From JAMZMI01 sp964353015 (GTDB taxonomy: Bacteria > Bacteroidota > Bacteroidia > Cytophagales > Cyclobacteriaceae), in NCBI GenBank assembly GCA_964353015.1, contig CAYGUA010000004.1:124001-188000 (forward strand): DNA of 64,000 nucleotides, in the 5' to 3' direction. Positions within the stretch are counted from its first letter, which is position 1. Every line of letters begins with the position of its first letter. This document shows positions 1 through 11,200 of the stretch, one piece after another. The notes under the pieces are model-generated. The model was not told the DNA's origin. It worked only from the letters and a program-made list of their open reading frames with translations, and did not search any database. The translations under genes were made by a program, and so were the position numbers.

Positions 1-110
1 TTATAATCATCCAATTCCTTTGGCTGAGCCGAAACAATACTAGTACAAGTGATCAAGACCACAAGAAAACCCCAACTTAAAATTGCGAATGTGATGCCTC
101 TTTGAATCAT
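1..110 (-). CDS. N-terminus of an exported protein (partial)
   Basis: An ATG at 110 on the minus strand opens a frame that runs off the left edge of the window (36 complete codons). The product starts with a short basic N-region (MIQRG), then a hydrophobic core (about residues 6-25), then VSAQ, which looks like a signal peptidase I site. It is therefore an exported protein, but too little is present to name a family. It follows the esterase gene ending at 269 in the same direction, separated by the heptamer repeats, so the two may be co-transcribed. Confidence 0.6.
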   Translation of the reverse strand, partial: MIQRGITFAILSWGFLVVLITCTSIVSAQPKELDDY

Positions 111-197
111 ATTTTGTTCATGCTAATCTCAATCTGAGTCCCTTATTTGACGCAAGTAAACAGAAGCTTTCAACCACTAACTATTCAATGCTTATTC

Positions 198-274
198 TTC
201 ACTGTTCACTGTTCACTGTTCACTGTTCACTGTTCACTGTTCACTGTTTACTGTTTACTGTTTACTGTTCACTG
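198..274. repeat. Heptanucleotide tandem repeat (TTCACTG)
   Basis: Eleven contiguous 7-bp units run head to tail. Eight read TTCACTG and three (247-267) read TTTACTG. On the minus strand the unit is CAGTGAA, so the first unit met by the upstream esterase frame supplies its TGA stop (complement of 269-271). A change in copy number would alter the spacer to the next minus-strand gene but not the esterase protein. There are no spacers between units, so this is a simple sequence repeat, not a CRISPR array. Confidence 0.95.
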
Positions 275-1723
275 TTTCCTTACTTCTTCCGGATTCCAAT
301 CATCTGTTCTGAATGAACTTACAGGTATTCCTTCCGTGCTGAAAAGCTGTGCAGGTCCTTCATTGCTAAATGCATACCTAACTGCAACAGGTTTTGAAAC
401 TTTGTCTGAAGAAACCTGAACAGACTTTTTTCTCACTTTACATTTCGCAGGATAGAAAACCTTGTCCTCACCGGCTATTTCAAAAGCAGTCACTTCAAGT
501 CCGCGCGAGGTGATGCCATTTGGTAAATTCTTGAATGTGATAGTGACCAAGGTGTCCTCGATATTGAGTTCATCATAATCTGGAGTGGCAGATCCAAATC
601 CTTCAAATCCATAAGTTTGATTTAGAGCCAGCCAAGCAAGTCTTTCTCCAGGAGTTTTTTTGTCAGATGGATGGATGTTGTACATTTCTCCGGCATCCAA
701 TATACAAGCCATGCCTGAAGCTGGTATCGTGTACTGAGATTTACGCTGGGCGTCTCTCAGATATGCGGAGTTCGCAAACCATTGCACATTTTCTTTATGA
801 AATGCATCGTAGTTGAAGGGTGCGATTTGGACATAATAAAAGGGGAAAATACCCTGTCCCCATTTCGCACGCCAAAGTTTTACCATGTCTGGGAAAAGCT
901 CTTCATATTGAAGTGGTTTTGCTGCATTTGATTCACCTTGATACCATATTGCACCTTTTATTGTATATCCAACTATTGGATTAATCATGCCATTATAAAG
1001 CACAGTCGGGGTACGGTTTTTTTCTCCGATTTCCTCATCATTTTCTGGGATTTTTATATCAGAATAGGGTGCCAACATGTCCGCATTCATCCACGCCTCC
1101 ACATTCGATCCACCCCATGTGACTTCAACCAATCCAATTGGAATTCCGGTGAGGGCTTGAACCTCTTTAGCGAAAAAATAAGCCGTGGCGCTGAAATCAC
1201 CACTTGTGGCCGGGGATGCTTCACGCCATGAACCTTCAAAAGTGGAAGCGGGAATGGTTGTAGAGTTTCTGGGAACAGAGATATATCTTATGTTTGAGTT
1301 TTGTGAATGGATAATTTCTTGATTTGATTGATCTATATGTTGTCCCATAAATCCTTTCAATGGCATCTCCATATTGGATTGTCCGGAGCACAACCAAACA
1401 TCACCGATCATTACATTTTTGATTTTGATTGTCTGTCCAGATTTGATTGAAATATCATAGGGTCCACCTGCTTTCGGAGTGGTCAATGTTGTTTTCCAAT
1501 TTCCATCTTTATCCGATTTGATTTTAACTATTTGATCCATCCAGGAGGCATCAATTTCCACCGAGGATTTTGGATCTGAGGTCCCCCAAATATTGGCTTC
1601 TGCTTTTTGCTGAATCACCATGTTGTCGGAGAAGAGTGGAGTTACTGAGATCTGGCCAAAAGTTAATGCCGATAGGGAAAGAAATAAGCTGAATAGGGTT
1701 AATCGTATCTGGTTCATTTTCAA
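269..1723 (-). CDS. Sialate O-acetylesterase-type carbohydrate esterase
   Basis: 484 residues. A signal peptide (about 1-23, ending TFGQ) indicates export. The SGNH-type catalytic serine is S116 in GDVWLCSGQSNMEMPL. Further family signatures are IWYQGESNA and the late HPSDK block, which would hold the catalytic His. Length and order fit the DUF303/sialate O-acetylesterase family. In pectin loci, members of this family remove O-acetyl groups from galacturonan or from RG-II sugars, and that is the likely job here (inference from context). The gene is divergent from the GH2 gene starting at 1873, sharing a 149-bp intergenic region. A start at residue 3 (MNQIRL) is also possible. Confidence 0.85.
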   Translation of the reverse strand: MKMNQIRLTLFSLFLSLSALTFGQISVTPLFSDNMVIQQKAEANIWGTSDPKSSVEIDASWMDQIVKIKSDKDGNWKTTLTTPKAGGPYDISIKSGQTIKIKNVMIGDVWLCSGQSNMEMPLKGFMGQHIDQSNQEIIHSQNSNIRYISVPRNSTTIPASTFEGSWREASPATSGDFSATAYFFAKEVQALTGIPIGLVEVTWGGSNVEAWMNADMLAPYSDIKIPENDEEIGEKNRTPTVLYNGMINPIVGYTIKGAIWYQGESNAAKPLQYEELFPDMVKLWRAKWGQGIFPFYYVQIAPFNYDAFHKENVQWFANSAYLRDAQRKSQYTIPASGMACILDAGEMYNIHPSDKKTPGERLAWLALNQTYGFEGFGSATPDYDELNIEDTLVTITFKNLPNGITSRGLEVTAFEIAGEDKVFYPAKCKVRKKSVQVSSDKVSKPVAVRYAFSNEGPAQLFSTEGIPVSSFRTDDWNPEEVRKQ

Positions 1724-1872
1724 AAATTCTTTGTGTTCTTAAAGTTAAAACTAATGTTTCTTTGGGATACCCTAAACGGGATAATGCAGGATGCCTTGGA
1801 ATGGTGATATACTTAGTTTGCCTACTAAATTCTGAGATTAAATCTTCAAAGCTCAAAATCTTAACCCCATCA

Positions 1873-4800
1873 ATGCGTCAAATATCTATTCTCTTACTGT
1901 TCATTTTCCAGCTAGGAGTATTAGCGTTTTCACTTATTGAGAATCAATCTATTCGAAAATCCTATTCGCTCAACGAAGATTGGGAGACAATAGCTGCAGA
2001 TAGCATCACCTTGAATAATGGTTTTGAAAAAGAAGGTTTCCATACTGAAAACTGGGAAAAAGTAAATGTTCCACATAATTGGGATCAATACGAAGGATAT
2101 CGCCGATTGAAACATGGCAATAGACACGGTTATTCATGGTATCGTAAAAATTTCGAAATTGAACCTCAGGAAATTGGGAAGAGATATTTTCTTTTCTTCG
2201 AAGGAGTTGGTTCCTACGCCACCGTGTTTTTGAATGGGAAAAAGGTAGGCGAACATGCTGGAGGCAGAACCACGTTTACCATCGATATCACCGAGAGCAT
2301 CCACCTTAATAAATCGAATTTATTGGCTGTGCGTGCAGATCATCCGTCTGATATTCAAGATTTACCTTGGGTGTGTGGTGGTTGTTCCGATGAATATGGA
2401 TTTTCGGAAGGTTCTCAGCCAATGGGTATTTTCCGACCTGTCCAATTGATTGTGACAAATCCAATCCGCATCGAACCATTCGGTGTTCATGTGTGGAATG
2501 ATACCACAGTTACAGAAAGCAAGGCTGCTATCCATATTTCATCTGAGATTAGAAATTATGGATCTCAAACTGCCAAAATTGTTGTTGTAAATGAATTGCA
2601 TGATGCGAATGGAATAGTGAAAACCATGTCATCATCCACCTTAAAAATTAAACCGGGAGAATCTCGTGTTGTCCTGCAAAATCCGGATGCCTTTTCTCAA
2701 GTCAAACTTTGGTCAACCGAAAATCCTTATCTCTATACACTCGTCACAGAAGTATACCACGGGCGTGAGTTGATTGATCGGGTAGAAACTCCTTATGGCA
2801 TTCGTTGGGTCAAATGGGATGTGAAAGAAAATGGTACAAATCAATTCTATCTGAATGGAAAACCTGTTTTCATTAATGGCACGGCCGAATACGAGCATAA
2901 TATGGGCATGAGTCATGCTTTTACTAATGAAATGGTAAAGGCACGTGTGAGTCAAATGAAATCGGCAGGATTCAATGCTTTTCGCGATGCACATCAACCG
3001 CACAATTTTCGATATCATCAGGCCTGGGATTCTTTGGGCATGCTTTGGTGGACACAGATGGCCGCTCATATTTGGTATGATACGCCAGCTTTTCGGGACA
3101 ATTTCAAAACACTTTTGAAAGATTGGGTAAAGGAGAGGCGAAACAGTCCTTCGATGATCCTCTGGGGTCTTGAAAACGAAAGCACTTTGCCAGAAGATTT
3201 TGCCAAAGAATGTACCCAGATCATCAGAGCACTTGACCGAACTTCTCCATCTCAAAGATTGGTTACCACCTGTAATGGCGGTACAGGAACAGACTGGAAT
3301 GTACCTCAAAACTGGACGGGTACCTATGGCGGCAAGCCTGAGCTTTACCATGACGATATTCAGCGACAACAGCTAATCGGAGAGTATGGTGCATGGCGTA
3401 CTTTGGATCTGCATAGCGAAGGACCTTTTGATCAAAAAGGCGTTTTGAGTGAGGATCGGATGACGTTGCTGATGGAACAAAAGGTTTGGTTGGCGGATTC
3501 TGTCAAGGATAAAACCTGCGGTCATTTTCAATGGATCTTTACATCTCATGAAAACCCGGGAAGAAATCAAAGTGGAGAAGCGTTTCGTGAATTGGATCGT
3601 GTAGGGCCGGTTAATTATAAAGGGCTATTTTCTCCATGGGGTGAACCAGCGGATGTTTATTACATGTATCGAGCAAACCATGTACCCAAGGAAACTGAGC
3701 CAATGGTTTACATCGTTTCTCACACCTGGCCAAATCGCTGGGATGGACCAGGCTTGAAGGACAGTTTGGTCGTCTATAGCAATTGTGATCAGGTGGAATT
3801 ATTCAATGGAAACCGATCTTTGGGTCGCAAGAACACTCCGGGTTTTGGTAAGCATTTTCAATGGGATAGTGTTTTCGTTCAAACAAGTCTTATAGTTGCC
3901 AAAGGTTTTGTGGATGGAAAAATTGTGGGTGAAGATCATGTCGTTTTCAATCACCTGATCCCAGATAAGCAAGTCTATTCGATCAAGGGTGACGAGGTGA
4001 AATTATCAAACGATCATTCTCGAAATTATCTCTATCGAATGAATTGCGGGGGACCAGATTATATTGATTCCAATGGAAATTTATGGAGCGCAGATTTGCC
4101 CATTTCCAAAATTGATAATGGCACCTATGGTTCTACATCCTGGACTGATGATTTTAGGAATATGCCTGCGTTTTTTGCCAGTCAGAGACGCGTTTTTGAT
4201 CCGATTTTTAATGTAAAAGACGATCAACTCTTTCAGACTTTCAGATTTGGGATGAAAAAGCTCCAATTTCATTTTCCCGTGCCTGATGGTGGATATGAAG
4301 TGGAGTTACATTTCGTCGAGCCGTGGTATGGTACGGGTGGAGGTTTGAACTGTGAGGATTGGAGAAATTTTGATGTTGCTATCAATGATCAGGTGATTTT
4401 AGATGATCTGGATATTTGGTCAGAAATAGGGCATGATCAGGCATTAATCAAAATAGCTAAAGTGCATGTAACAGGAGGTTTGTTGCGTGTTCATTTCCCT
4501 GAGGTCAAATCTGGTCAGGCGATTATTTCAGCCATTGCTATTAGTACTTCTAATAAAAATATCAAACCTGCACAAGCACCAGAAAGAATTTTTAAAGGGC
4601 AAAATTTGAAATCCAAAACATGGCTGGATTGGGGAGATCAAATATTTACAGATGCTCAATATCAAACCAAATATCTTCCCCCTGAATTGTTTGGCGCAGA
4701 ATGGATTCAATTAAAATCGGATCAAGCTGCTGAAGGGTTTTCAGTTGATTTGAAAAAGGAGGCCGATGTATATGTAGCTTTTTTAAAAGATCAACCAATT

Positions 4801-5391
4801 CCGGAATGGCTAAATGATTTTGATGATACAAAAACAAAAGTGGTGCTGGCCGGCGAGAATAGATTGGTTTACGACTTGTACAAAAAGCGATTACAAGTAA
4901 ATACAAAATTGGAATTTGAACCAATAAAGAACGCTTCTAAAAGACTGTATTGCGTTTTTGCAAATGTGGCAACAGAGATGGCGCCTCCCTATGATTTGAA
5001 ACCAAAAACGGCTTACGATGAAGATGTAGCTATCTTAAAAACTGAAGGATTGAGCATTGAAAAGCTTTTTGGGTTGGGTTGTGTTACTGTGGGGAATGAG
5101 CTAAAGAATGCTATTCAGTGGCCAATTAAAACAGGAGTGGCTGATTACCACGCCATACATTTTAAATATTCTAATGAAACTAGCAAAGAACAAAAGGCTA
5201 CCTTTAAGTTGATTGCGGGGGATGGGACTGTGATGCAAGAATCTGAGATTCAATTGCCTATTTCTCCATCTGGAAAGTATTTGGAAGTCACCACATTTAC
5301 TGAAAGTATGATTAACGCAGGAGACTATTTTATTCAATTAGAATTAGCGAATGCAAAGGGGGTAAGTTTCCGAGGAATTAGGGTACAATGA
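1873..5391 (+). CDS. GH2 family glycoside hydrolase with malectin-like domain
   Basis: 1172 residues from ATG 1873. The frame is open from 1762, but the N-terminus MRQISILLLFIFQLG is the natural signal peptide, so the later start is chosen. Domain order: GH2 jelly-roll sugar-binding domain (about 30-190, with VPHNWD and GIFRPV), Ig-like domain, TIM barrel (about 310-590). The acid/base is E436 in GLENES and the nucleophile E504 in IGEYG. A malectin-like domain follows (YRMNCGGPDYID, about 720-890), then a beta-rich C-terminus. GH2 members remove terminal beta-galactosyl, beta-uronosyl or alpha-L-arabinopyranosyl residues, and RG-II loci use several. The exact specificity cannot be read from the sequence. 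The export signal suggests a periplasmic or surface site. Confidence 0.85.
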   Translation: MRQISILLLFIFQLGVLAFSLIENQSIRKSYSLNEDWETIAADSITLNNGFEKEGFHTENWEKVNVPHNWDQYEGYRRLKHGNRHGYSWYRKNFEIEPQEIGKRYFLFFEGVGSYATVFLNGKKVGEHAGGRTTFTIDITESIHLNKSNLLAVRADHPSDIQDLPWVCGGCSDEYGFSEGSQPMGIFRPVQLIVTNPIRIEPFGVHVWNDTTVTESKAAIHISSEIRNYGSQTAKIVVVNELHDANGIVKTMSSSTLKIKPGESRVVLQNPDAFSQVKLWSTENPYLYTLVTEVYHGRELIDRVETPYGIRWVKWDVKENGTNQFYLNGKPVFINGTAEYEHNMGMSHAFTNEMVKARVSQMKSAGFNAFRDAHQPHNFRYHQAWDSLGMLWWTQMAAHIWYDTPAFRDNFKTLLKDWVKERRNSPSMILWGLENESTLPEDFAKECTQIIRALDRTSPSQRLVTTCNGGTGTDWNVPQNWTGTYGGKPELYHDDIQRQQLIGEYGAWRTLDLHSEGPFDQKGVLSEDRMTLLMEQKVWLADSVKDKTCGHFQWIFTSHENPGRNQSGEAFRELDRVGPVNYKGLFSPWGEPADVYYMYRANHVPKETEPMVYIVSHTWPNRWDGPGLKDSLVVYSNCDQVELFNGNRSLGRKNTPGFGKHFQWDSVFVQTSLIVAKGFVDGKIVGEDHVVFNHLIPDKQVYSIKGDEVKLSNDHSRNYLYRMNCGGPDYIDSNGNLWSADLPISKIDNGTYGSTSWTDDFRNMPAFFASQRRVFDPIFNVKDDQLFQTFRFGMKKLQFHFPVPDGGYEVELHFVEPWYGTGGGLNCEDWRNFDVAINDQVILDDLDIWSEIGHDQALIKIAKVHVTGGLLRVHFPEVKSGQAIISAIAISTSNKNIKPAQAPERIFKGQNLKSKTWLDWGDQIFTDAQYQTKYLPPELFGAEWIQLKSDQAAEGFSVDLKKEADVYVAFLKDQPIPEWLNDFDDTKTKVVLAGENRLVYDLYKKRLQVNTKLEFEPIKNASKRLYCVFANVATEMAPPYDLKPKTAYDEDVAILKTEGLSIEKLFGLGCVTVGNELKNAIQWPIKTGVADYHAIHFKYSNETSKEQKATFKLIAGDGTVMQESEIQLPISPSGKYLEVTTFTESMINAGDYFIQLELANAKGVSFRGIRVQ

Positions 5392-5477
5392 TTTGCATAA
5401 ACGATCATCAAACGAAAATTGCCAACATCAAAAGCCGTGATTTATATTTTGCACTACATAAATAAAATACTGGTTAA

Positions 5478-8144
5478 ATGACTTTATTTAAAAGATATCT
5501 ACCATTTATAATTGGATTGTTTTTGATCTCCTGCGGGCCAAAACAGATTTCTATTTCCTGGGAAGGAGATGGTCCTGCACGTGTTGATTATGGCATTGAT
5601 AAACTGAAGACAAGTCTGCAATCATTTGGCTATGAAGTGATCTTGGATGGAGAAGGAGATATTAATATTTCTCTTACTTTATCAGAAGATTTTGAAAGAA
5701 AGGAATCCTTTTCGATTGCTTCAAGCCCAACCGAAACAATCATTCAGGGAGCCGATGCGTCGGGATTAATGTACGCCTGTCTGCATTTGGTTGATAAAGT
5801 AAATGAGCTTAAAAAATTGCCTGATAATTATCAGACCAATCAGTCTCCTGATATGATCTTAAGAGGTACTTGCATCGGTTTGCAAAAAACCACTTATCTG
5901 CCGGATCGGCAGGTATACGAATATCCCTATACACCAGAATCATTTCCATGGTTTTATAACAAAGATCTTTGGATCAAATACCTGGATATGATGGTGGAGA
6001 ACCGCTACAATTCATTGTATTTGTGGAATGGACATCCTTTTGCCTCATTGGTGAAATTGGCCGATTACCCCTATGCGCTTGAAGTTGATGAAGAGACATT
6101 TAAGAAAAATGAAGAGATATTCACCTTCCTGACGAAAGAAGCAGATAAACGTGGGATTTGGGTGATTCAAATGTTTTACAACATCATTTTATCCAAGCCA
6201 TTTGCGGAGCATCATGGCATCAAAACACAAGATAGAAGTAGACCCATTTTGCCAATAGCGGCGGATTATACACGAAAATCTATTGCTGCTTTTGTTGAGA
6301 AATATCCAAATGTTGGTCTTCTGGTAGCATTAGGTGAAGCTATGCAAGGAATAGAAAACGATGTTTCCTGGTTTACGAAAACCATCATTCCTGGCGTGAA
6401 GGATGGATTGAAGGCAACCGGACAAAAGACCCAACCACCAATCGTTTTAAGAGGTCATGATACCAATGCATCCATTGTGATGGAAAACGCATTGCCACTT
6501 TATGGAAATTTATATACGCTCAATAAATACAATGGCGAATCTCTGACTACTTATGAGCCACGTGGCAAATGGGCTGAATATCATAAAAGCCTAAGCGAAC
6601 TTGGATCTACGCATATTGATAACGTTCATGTTCTTGCCAATTTGGAGCCTTTTCGATATGGCTCACCTGATTTTATTCAAAAGAGTACCAAGGCGATGAA
6701 ATCTGTCCATGGAGCGAATGGGCTACATCTTTATCCACAAACATCATATTGGGACTGGCCTTTTGCTCCAGACAAAACAGAACCCAAACTGTTAGAAATG
6801 GATCGTGATTGGATTTGGTACAAAGCATGGGGCCGCTACGCATGGGATGCTGATTTGGATCGGGAAGGGGAAATCAAATATTGGTCGGCACTCCTGAGTA
6901 AAAAATTTGGATGTGGTGATTGTGGAAAGGAAATTCTTCAAGCTTATGAAGCTTCCGGAGAGATTTCTCCAATGATCCAACGAAGGTTCGGTATCACAGA
7001 AGGTAATCGTCAAACGATGACTTTAGGGATGTTTATGAGTCAGCTTGTAAGTCCTGAAAAATACAGCCTTAACAAAATGGTTTACGAATCGCATGGGCCG
7101 GAAGGAGAGTTGTTGTCTGAATATGCTGAAAGAGAATTTAGTGGGGAACCACATACTGGAGAGACACCTTTGTGGGCTGCTGATAAACTATTGGATTATG
7201 CAGATGAAGCTGTAAAAGCCATAGAAACTGCCAAAGGAATCAATATGGACAAGGATGAATTTCTAAGAATAAAAAATGATATCTATTGCTATGAAGCAAT
7301 GGCTCAGTTTTATTCAGCAAAAGCCAAAGCAGCCATTTCAGTTTTAAATTATGGGTACTCAAAAGATATTGATGATCTTGAGGCGGCTGTTCCACTTCTA
7401 GAAAAAAGCATTAATTCCTTCGAAGAACTCGTTTATCTCACAAAGGGGAGTTATTTCTATGCCAATAGCATGCAAACTCAACAACGCAGAATACCGATTG
7501 GGGGCAATGATGGTAAAAACAAAACATGGGTGGAGTTGCTTCCATTTTATCAGGAAGAGTTGGGCAACTTCAAACGGAATATTGCTTTATTGAAATCAAC
7601 AAGTAACGATACTTCACGCATCAGTATTAATCCATTGACCCCAGTGCAGGTTCAATTATTGAGCAAGAGCAAAGGAAATTTTGATGTTAAAATAGGAGCA
7701 AGTCCTTTCAGTGAAAAGCAATATAAAATTGAAGGTTTTGCGGAGGAACTGAAAAACCTCCAAGGAATCAAATACTCATTTAAAGATTTGGATGACAAAG
7801 ACACAGAGGTAAAGTTTATAGCTGAAAAGCCTGTGAAATTGGTAATTGGGTTTTTCCAATCTGATAAAACTGAGTTTCTTTCGCCACCTACTTTAGAGCA
7901 TGACGCTACTGCTAATTTTTATGGACAGGCCGACATCAAAATCCTCAATGCCATGCGCATATCCGGTTTGCCTCCTTTAAATGTTCACACTTATAGTTTC
8001 GATGCGGGTACACATTCCCTGCTTTTTGACAATGATGTATTCCTGGTCCTGGGATTTATAGAAGGATCTGAATCAATCAAACCACGCGATGCAGGTTTTG
8101 GCGTTGATGGCAAAGCACCGGGCTTGGACTGGTTATTTTATTAG
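5478..8144 (+). CDS. GH138-like alpha-galacturonidase lipoprotein (RG-II chain A)
   Basis: 888 residues. Lipobox LISC (Cys19) predicts a lipoprotein. An alpha/beta N-terminal domain of the kind preceding GH20/GH67 barrels (about 24-115) is followed by a barrel (LRGTCIGLQ to about 440), an alpha-helical part and a beta-sandwich end. From memory, the characterised GH138 enzymes use glutamates about 67 residues apart (near 294 and 361). Here E287 (LGEAMQ) and E354 (KYNGES) are also exactly 67 apart. Size and domain order fit GH138, which removes alpha-D-galacturonate from RG-II side chain A. The other candidate is an uncharacterised relative of GH67/GH115. The gene lies 86 bp after the GH2 gene on the same strand. 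Confidence 0.65.
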   Translation: MTLFKRYLPFIIGLFLISCGPKQISISWEGDGPARVDYGIDKLKTSLQSFGYEVILDGEGDINISLTLSEDFERKESFSIASSPTETIIQGADASGLMYACLHLVDKVNELKKLPDNYQTNQSPDMILRGTCIGLQKTTYLPDRQVYEYPYTPESFPWFYNKDLWIKYLDMMVENRYNSLYLWNGHPFASLVKLADYPYALEVDEETFKKNEEIFTFLTKEADKRGIWVIQMFYNIILSKPFAEHHGIKTQDRSRPILPIAADYTRKSIAAFVEKYPNVGLLVALGEAMQGIENDVSWFTKTIIPGVKDGLKATGQKTQPPIVLRGHDTNASIVMENALPLYGNLYTLNKYNGESLTTYEPRGKWAEYHKSLSELGSTHIDNVHVLANLEPFRYGSPDFIQKSTKAMKSVHGANGLHLYPQTSYWDWPFAPDKTEPKLLEMDRDWIWYKAWGRYAWDADLDREGEIKYWSALLSKKFGCGDCGKEILQAYEASGEISPMIQRRFGITEGNRQTMTLGMFMSQLVSPEKYSLNKMVYESHGPEGELLSEYAEREFSGEPHTGETPLWAADKLLDYADEAVKAIETAKGINMDKDEFLRIKNDIYCYEAMAQFYSAKAKAAISVLNYGYSKDIDDLEAAVPLLEKSINSFEELVYLTKGSYFYANSMQTQQRRIPIGGNDGKNKTWVELLPFYQEELGNFKRNIALLKSTSNDTSRISINPLTPVQVQLLSKSKGNFDVKIGASPFSEKQYKIEGFAEELKNLQGIKYSFKDLDDKDTEVKFIAEKPVKLVIGFFQSDKTEFLSPPTLEHDATANFYGQADIKILNAMRISGLPPLNVHTYSFDAGTHSLLFDNDVFLVLGFIEGSESIKPRDAGFGVDGKAPGLDWLFY

Positions 8145-8297
8145 CTATTTATAGGATACCACAGGAAGGTTGTGATAATCAAAGTATCTAGTATTGGTGA
8201 ATATTGGATGTAATGCTAGTTTATTGTCACCTGCTTGAAAGTTGTCGATTTGTTCGCTTTTCTTCCAAACCTCAAAACAACTTTAACCAGACATTGT

Positions 8298-11200
8298 ATG
8301 AAAGGTAATTTACAATTCATTTTGGTTTTCCTAATCTTATTCATAAAAATGGATCAAAAAGCAGTCACAATTTTTTTTCTACTCATATTTTCATTTTCAT
8401 TTAATTCCTTTATTTCGGCGGCCGGAAATGAATCCTCTCTTGGTTATGGTATTAATGAAATTACGCTAAAGGGGAATGTAACTGCAAAGGATGGAGAAAC
8501 ACTGCCTGGTGTTACCATTATGGAATCAGGAACCTCTAATGGGGTGATCACTGATATAGATGGGAATTACATTATCAACGTACAGGAAGACGCAACCTTG
8601 GTATTTAGTTTTGTTGGTTATAAAACCAGTATGATAGCAATCACACCTGGCCAGACGGTTTTGAATGTTGAACTTGAAATTGATCTTCAACAATTGGAAG
8701 AAGTCGTGGTGATTGGATACGGCTCAGTCAAGCGAAGAGATCTTACAGGAGCAGTCGCTTCAGTCAAACAAGAAGATATGACCAGAATACCAACCCACAA
8801 TGTAATGGAAGCAATCCAAGGTCGTGTGTCAGGTGTTGATATAGTAAGGGGATCAGGTGCTGCAGGTGCAGGCGTCACCATTAGAATACGTGGGAACCGC
8901 TCAATAGCTGGTGCTGATGATCGAAACACATTGAATTCCCCGCTTTATATTATTGATGGTTTTCAAGGAGGAAATATAAATGATCTAAATCCGAATGATA
9001 TAGCGTCCATTGAAGTGCTAAAAGATGCTTCCTCAACTGCTATTTATGGTTTTCAAGGTGCCAATGGAGTCATAATCATTACGACCAAATCGGGTAATGC
9101 AGGAAAAACAAAAGTTTCATATAATGGCTATTATGGCATTAATGGTTTTACGGCTTTTCCTGAAACTCGTACAGGTCAAGATTATATTGCCATGAGAAGG
9201 CAAGCAAGAATCAACAGTGGTGGGGACCCATCCGAACCAGATTCAAACTGGTTTACTGAAGCTGAAAATGAGGCAATAAACAACAATGAATGGGTTGATT
9301 GGATTGATTTACTAATGAAAAATGGGAAGCAACAGAGTCATACAGTATCAATTTCGGGTGGTTCTATCAAGACAAAGGCATTCGCTTCTATTGGGTTCTT
9401 CAATGAAGAAAGTATGTATCGAAATAATGACTATAGTAGATATAACTTAAGGTTCAATATTGATCATCAAATAAATACATTAATAAAAGTTGGGTTGTTG
9501 AGTCAGGTCACCTACTATGAAAGAAATGGACGAAGAGATCCTTTAAGTGCCGCCATAACTTCCAAACCTTTAGGAATTCCATATGATGAAAATGGACAAA
9601 TCAATATTAACCCGATTGCAGGGGCACCCAATACCATTAGCCCATTGGCTGATGAAATTAAAAATTATGCAGTTATTAATGATCTTACCACCTCCGTCAA
9701 TATAAATGCATATCTGGAATTCACGCCGATTAAAGGATTTAGTTATCGTACCAACTTTGGATCACGGATTAGTGACGACAGATCCGGGGAATTCTACTAT
9801 AAAGATTCTTATTCGAGGAGAAACGAACGTAGTTCGTACTCAGGAATTGAAAATAGTCAGGGTAGATATTATCATTGGGATCATATCTTGACATACAATA
9901 AAAAAATAGGAGAGAGTAACCTGACAGCTACAGGTGTAAGCAATTTCGTCTACAGTGAATCTGATAATTCATATGCAAATGGTTTGGGACAACCGCTGAC
10001 GAACCAGACTTTTTATAGCCTTTCCTCAACTACTTCCAATTTTAATATTGGGTCAGGATACTCTCGAAGTAATACGCTCTCCTTTGCGGCTAGATTGAAT
10101 TATAGCTTTAAAGATAAATATCTTATTACCGTTTCAAATCGATATGATCAGGCATCCATGCTTTCAGAAGGACATAAGGGAGCTTTTTTTCCTTCAGCAG
10201 CAGTAGCCTGGAGATTGATAGATGAATCATTCATGTCCAGTGCAACTTTTTTGGATGATTTAAAAATTAGGATGAGTTATGGTCTTGTTGGCACTTCAAA
10301 CATCTCAGCTTATGCCACTCAGAGTTTGGTTACTCCCAGATCAAATATGGGTTTTGGAGATATTTCGGCACCATATTATCAATTTTCAGGTCGACTATTT
10401 AGTGAAAATGCAGGTTGGCAAAAAACTAGATCGTTTGATATTGGTGCTGATATAGCGTTGTTCGAAAGTAAAATTACATTGACCTTGGATATATATAATT
10501 CTGAGACTTCAGATATCCTACTCCTCAGAAAGTTGCCTTGGTCCACAGGAGTTACTGATATCCAGCAAAATATTGGAGCTACAGAAACTAAGGGTATTGA
10601 AATGGCCATAAATTCTGTGAACCTTGATACGAAAAATTTTAAATGGAAAAGCACTTTTACCTTTACCAGATCCAAGGAAAAAATTGTGGATCTCGTTGAT
10701 GATGTTGACATCATCGTGAATGAAACCGATTCTTGGTTAATTGGTCACCCAGCCCAGTCTTTTTATACTTTTAAAAAGTTAGGAATTTGGCAAACGGATG
10801 AGTCTGAGCAGGCAGCACTTTTGACATTTGGTGGGAAAGGATTCCAACCTGGCGACATCAAATTGCAAGATATTGACGGTGATTCAGCTATTACCGCTGC
10901 GGATAGGGTGTACATTGGATCACCAGTTCCTAAATTCATACTTGGATTACAGAATAACTTCAACTATAAAGGTATCGACTTAAATATTTATGTAGTTGGT
11001 AGATTTGGACAGATGATAGAAGCCGATCATCTTGGTAGATATGATCCTTCTGGAAATAGTGGAAGCTTGGTTTTATATGACTATTGGACTGAAGATAATC
11101 CATCAAATGACTACCCTAAGCCCAAAAATTCAACGTTATCTGCAATTCCAGGATATCAAACATTGCCATTTGTAAATGGCTCCTATGTGAAAATTAAAAC

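Noticed and set aside
198..274. CRISPR array
   Set aside because: Units are 7 bp and contiguous, with no spacers and no cas genes nearby.
147..419. 90-residue plus-strand frame with repeated SLFTVHC-like units
   Set aside because: It is created by the heptamer repeat read in frame and then runs antisense into the esterase gene; it has no independent support.
1762..1872. N-terminal extension of the GH2 gene
   Set aside because: It adds 37 residues before an obvious signal peptide that begins at ATG 1873.
2713..3369. 218-residue minus-strand frame
   Set aside because: It is fully antisense to the GH2 catalytic barrel, has no recognisable domain, and its codon pattern is that of a shadow frame.
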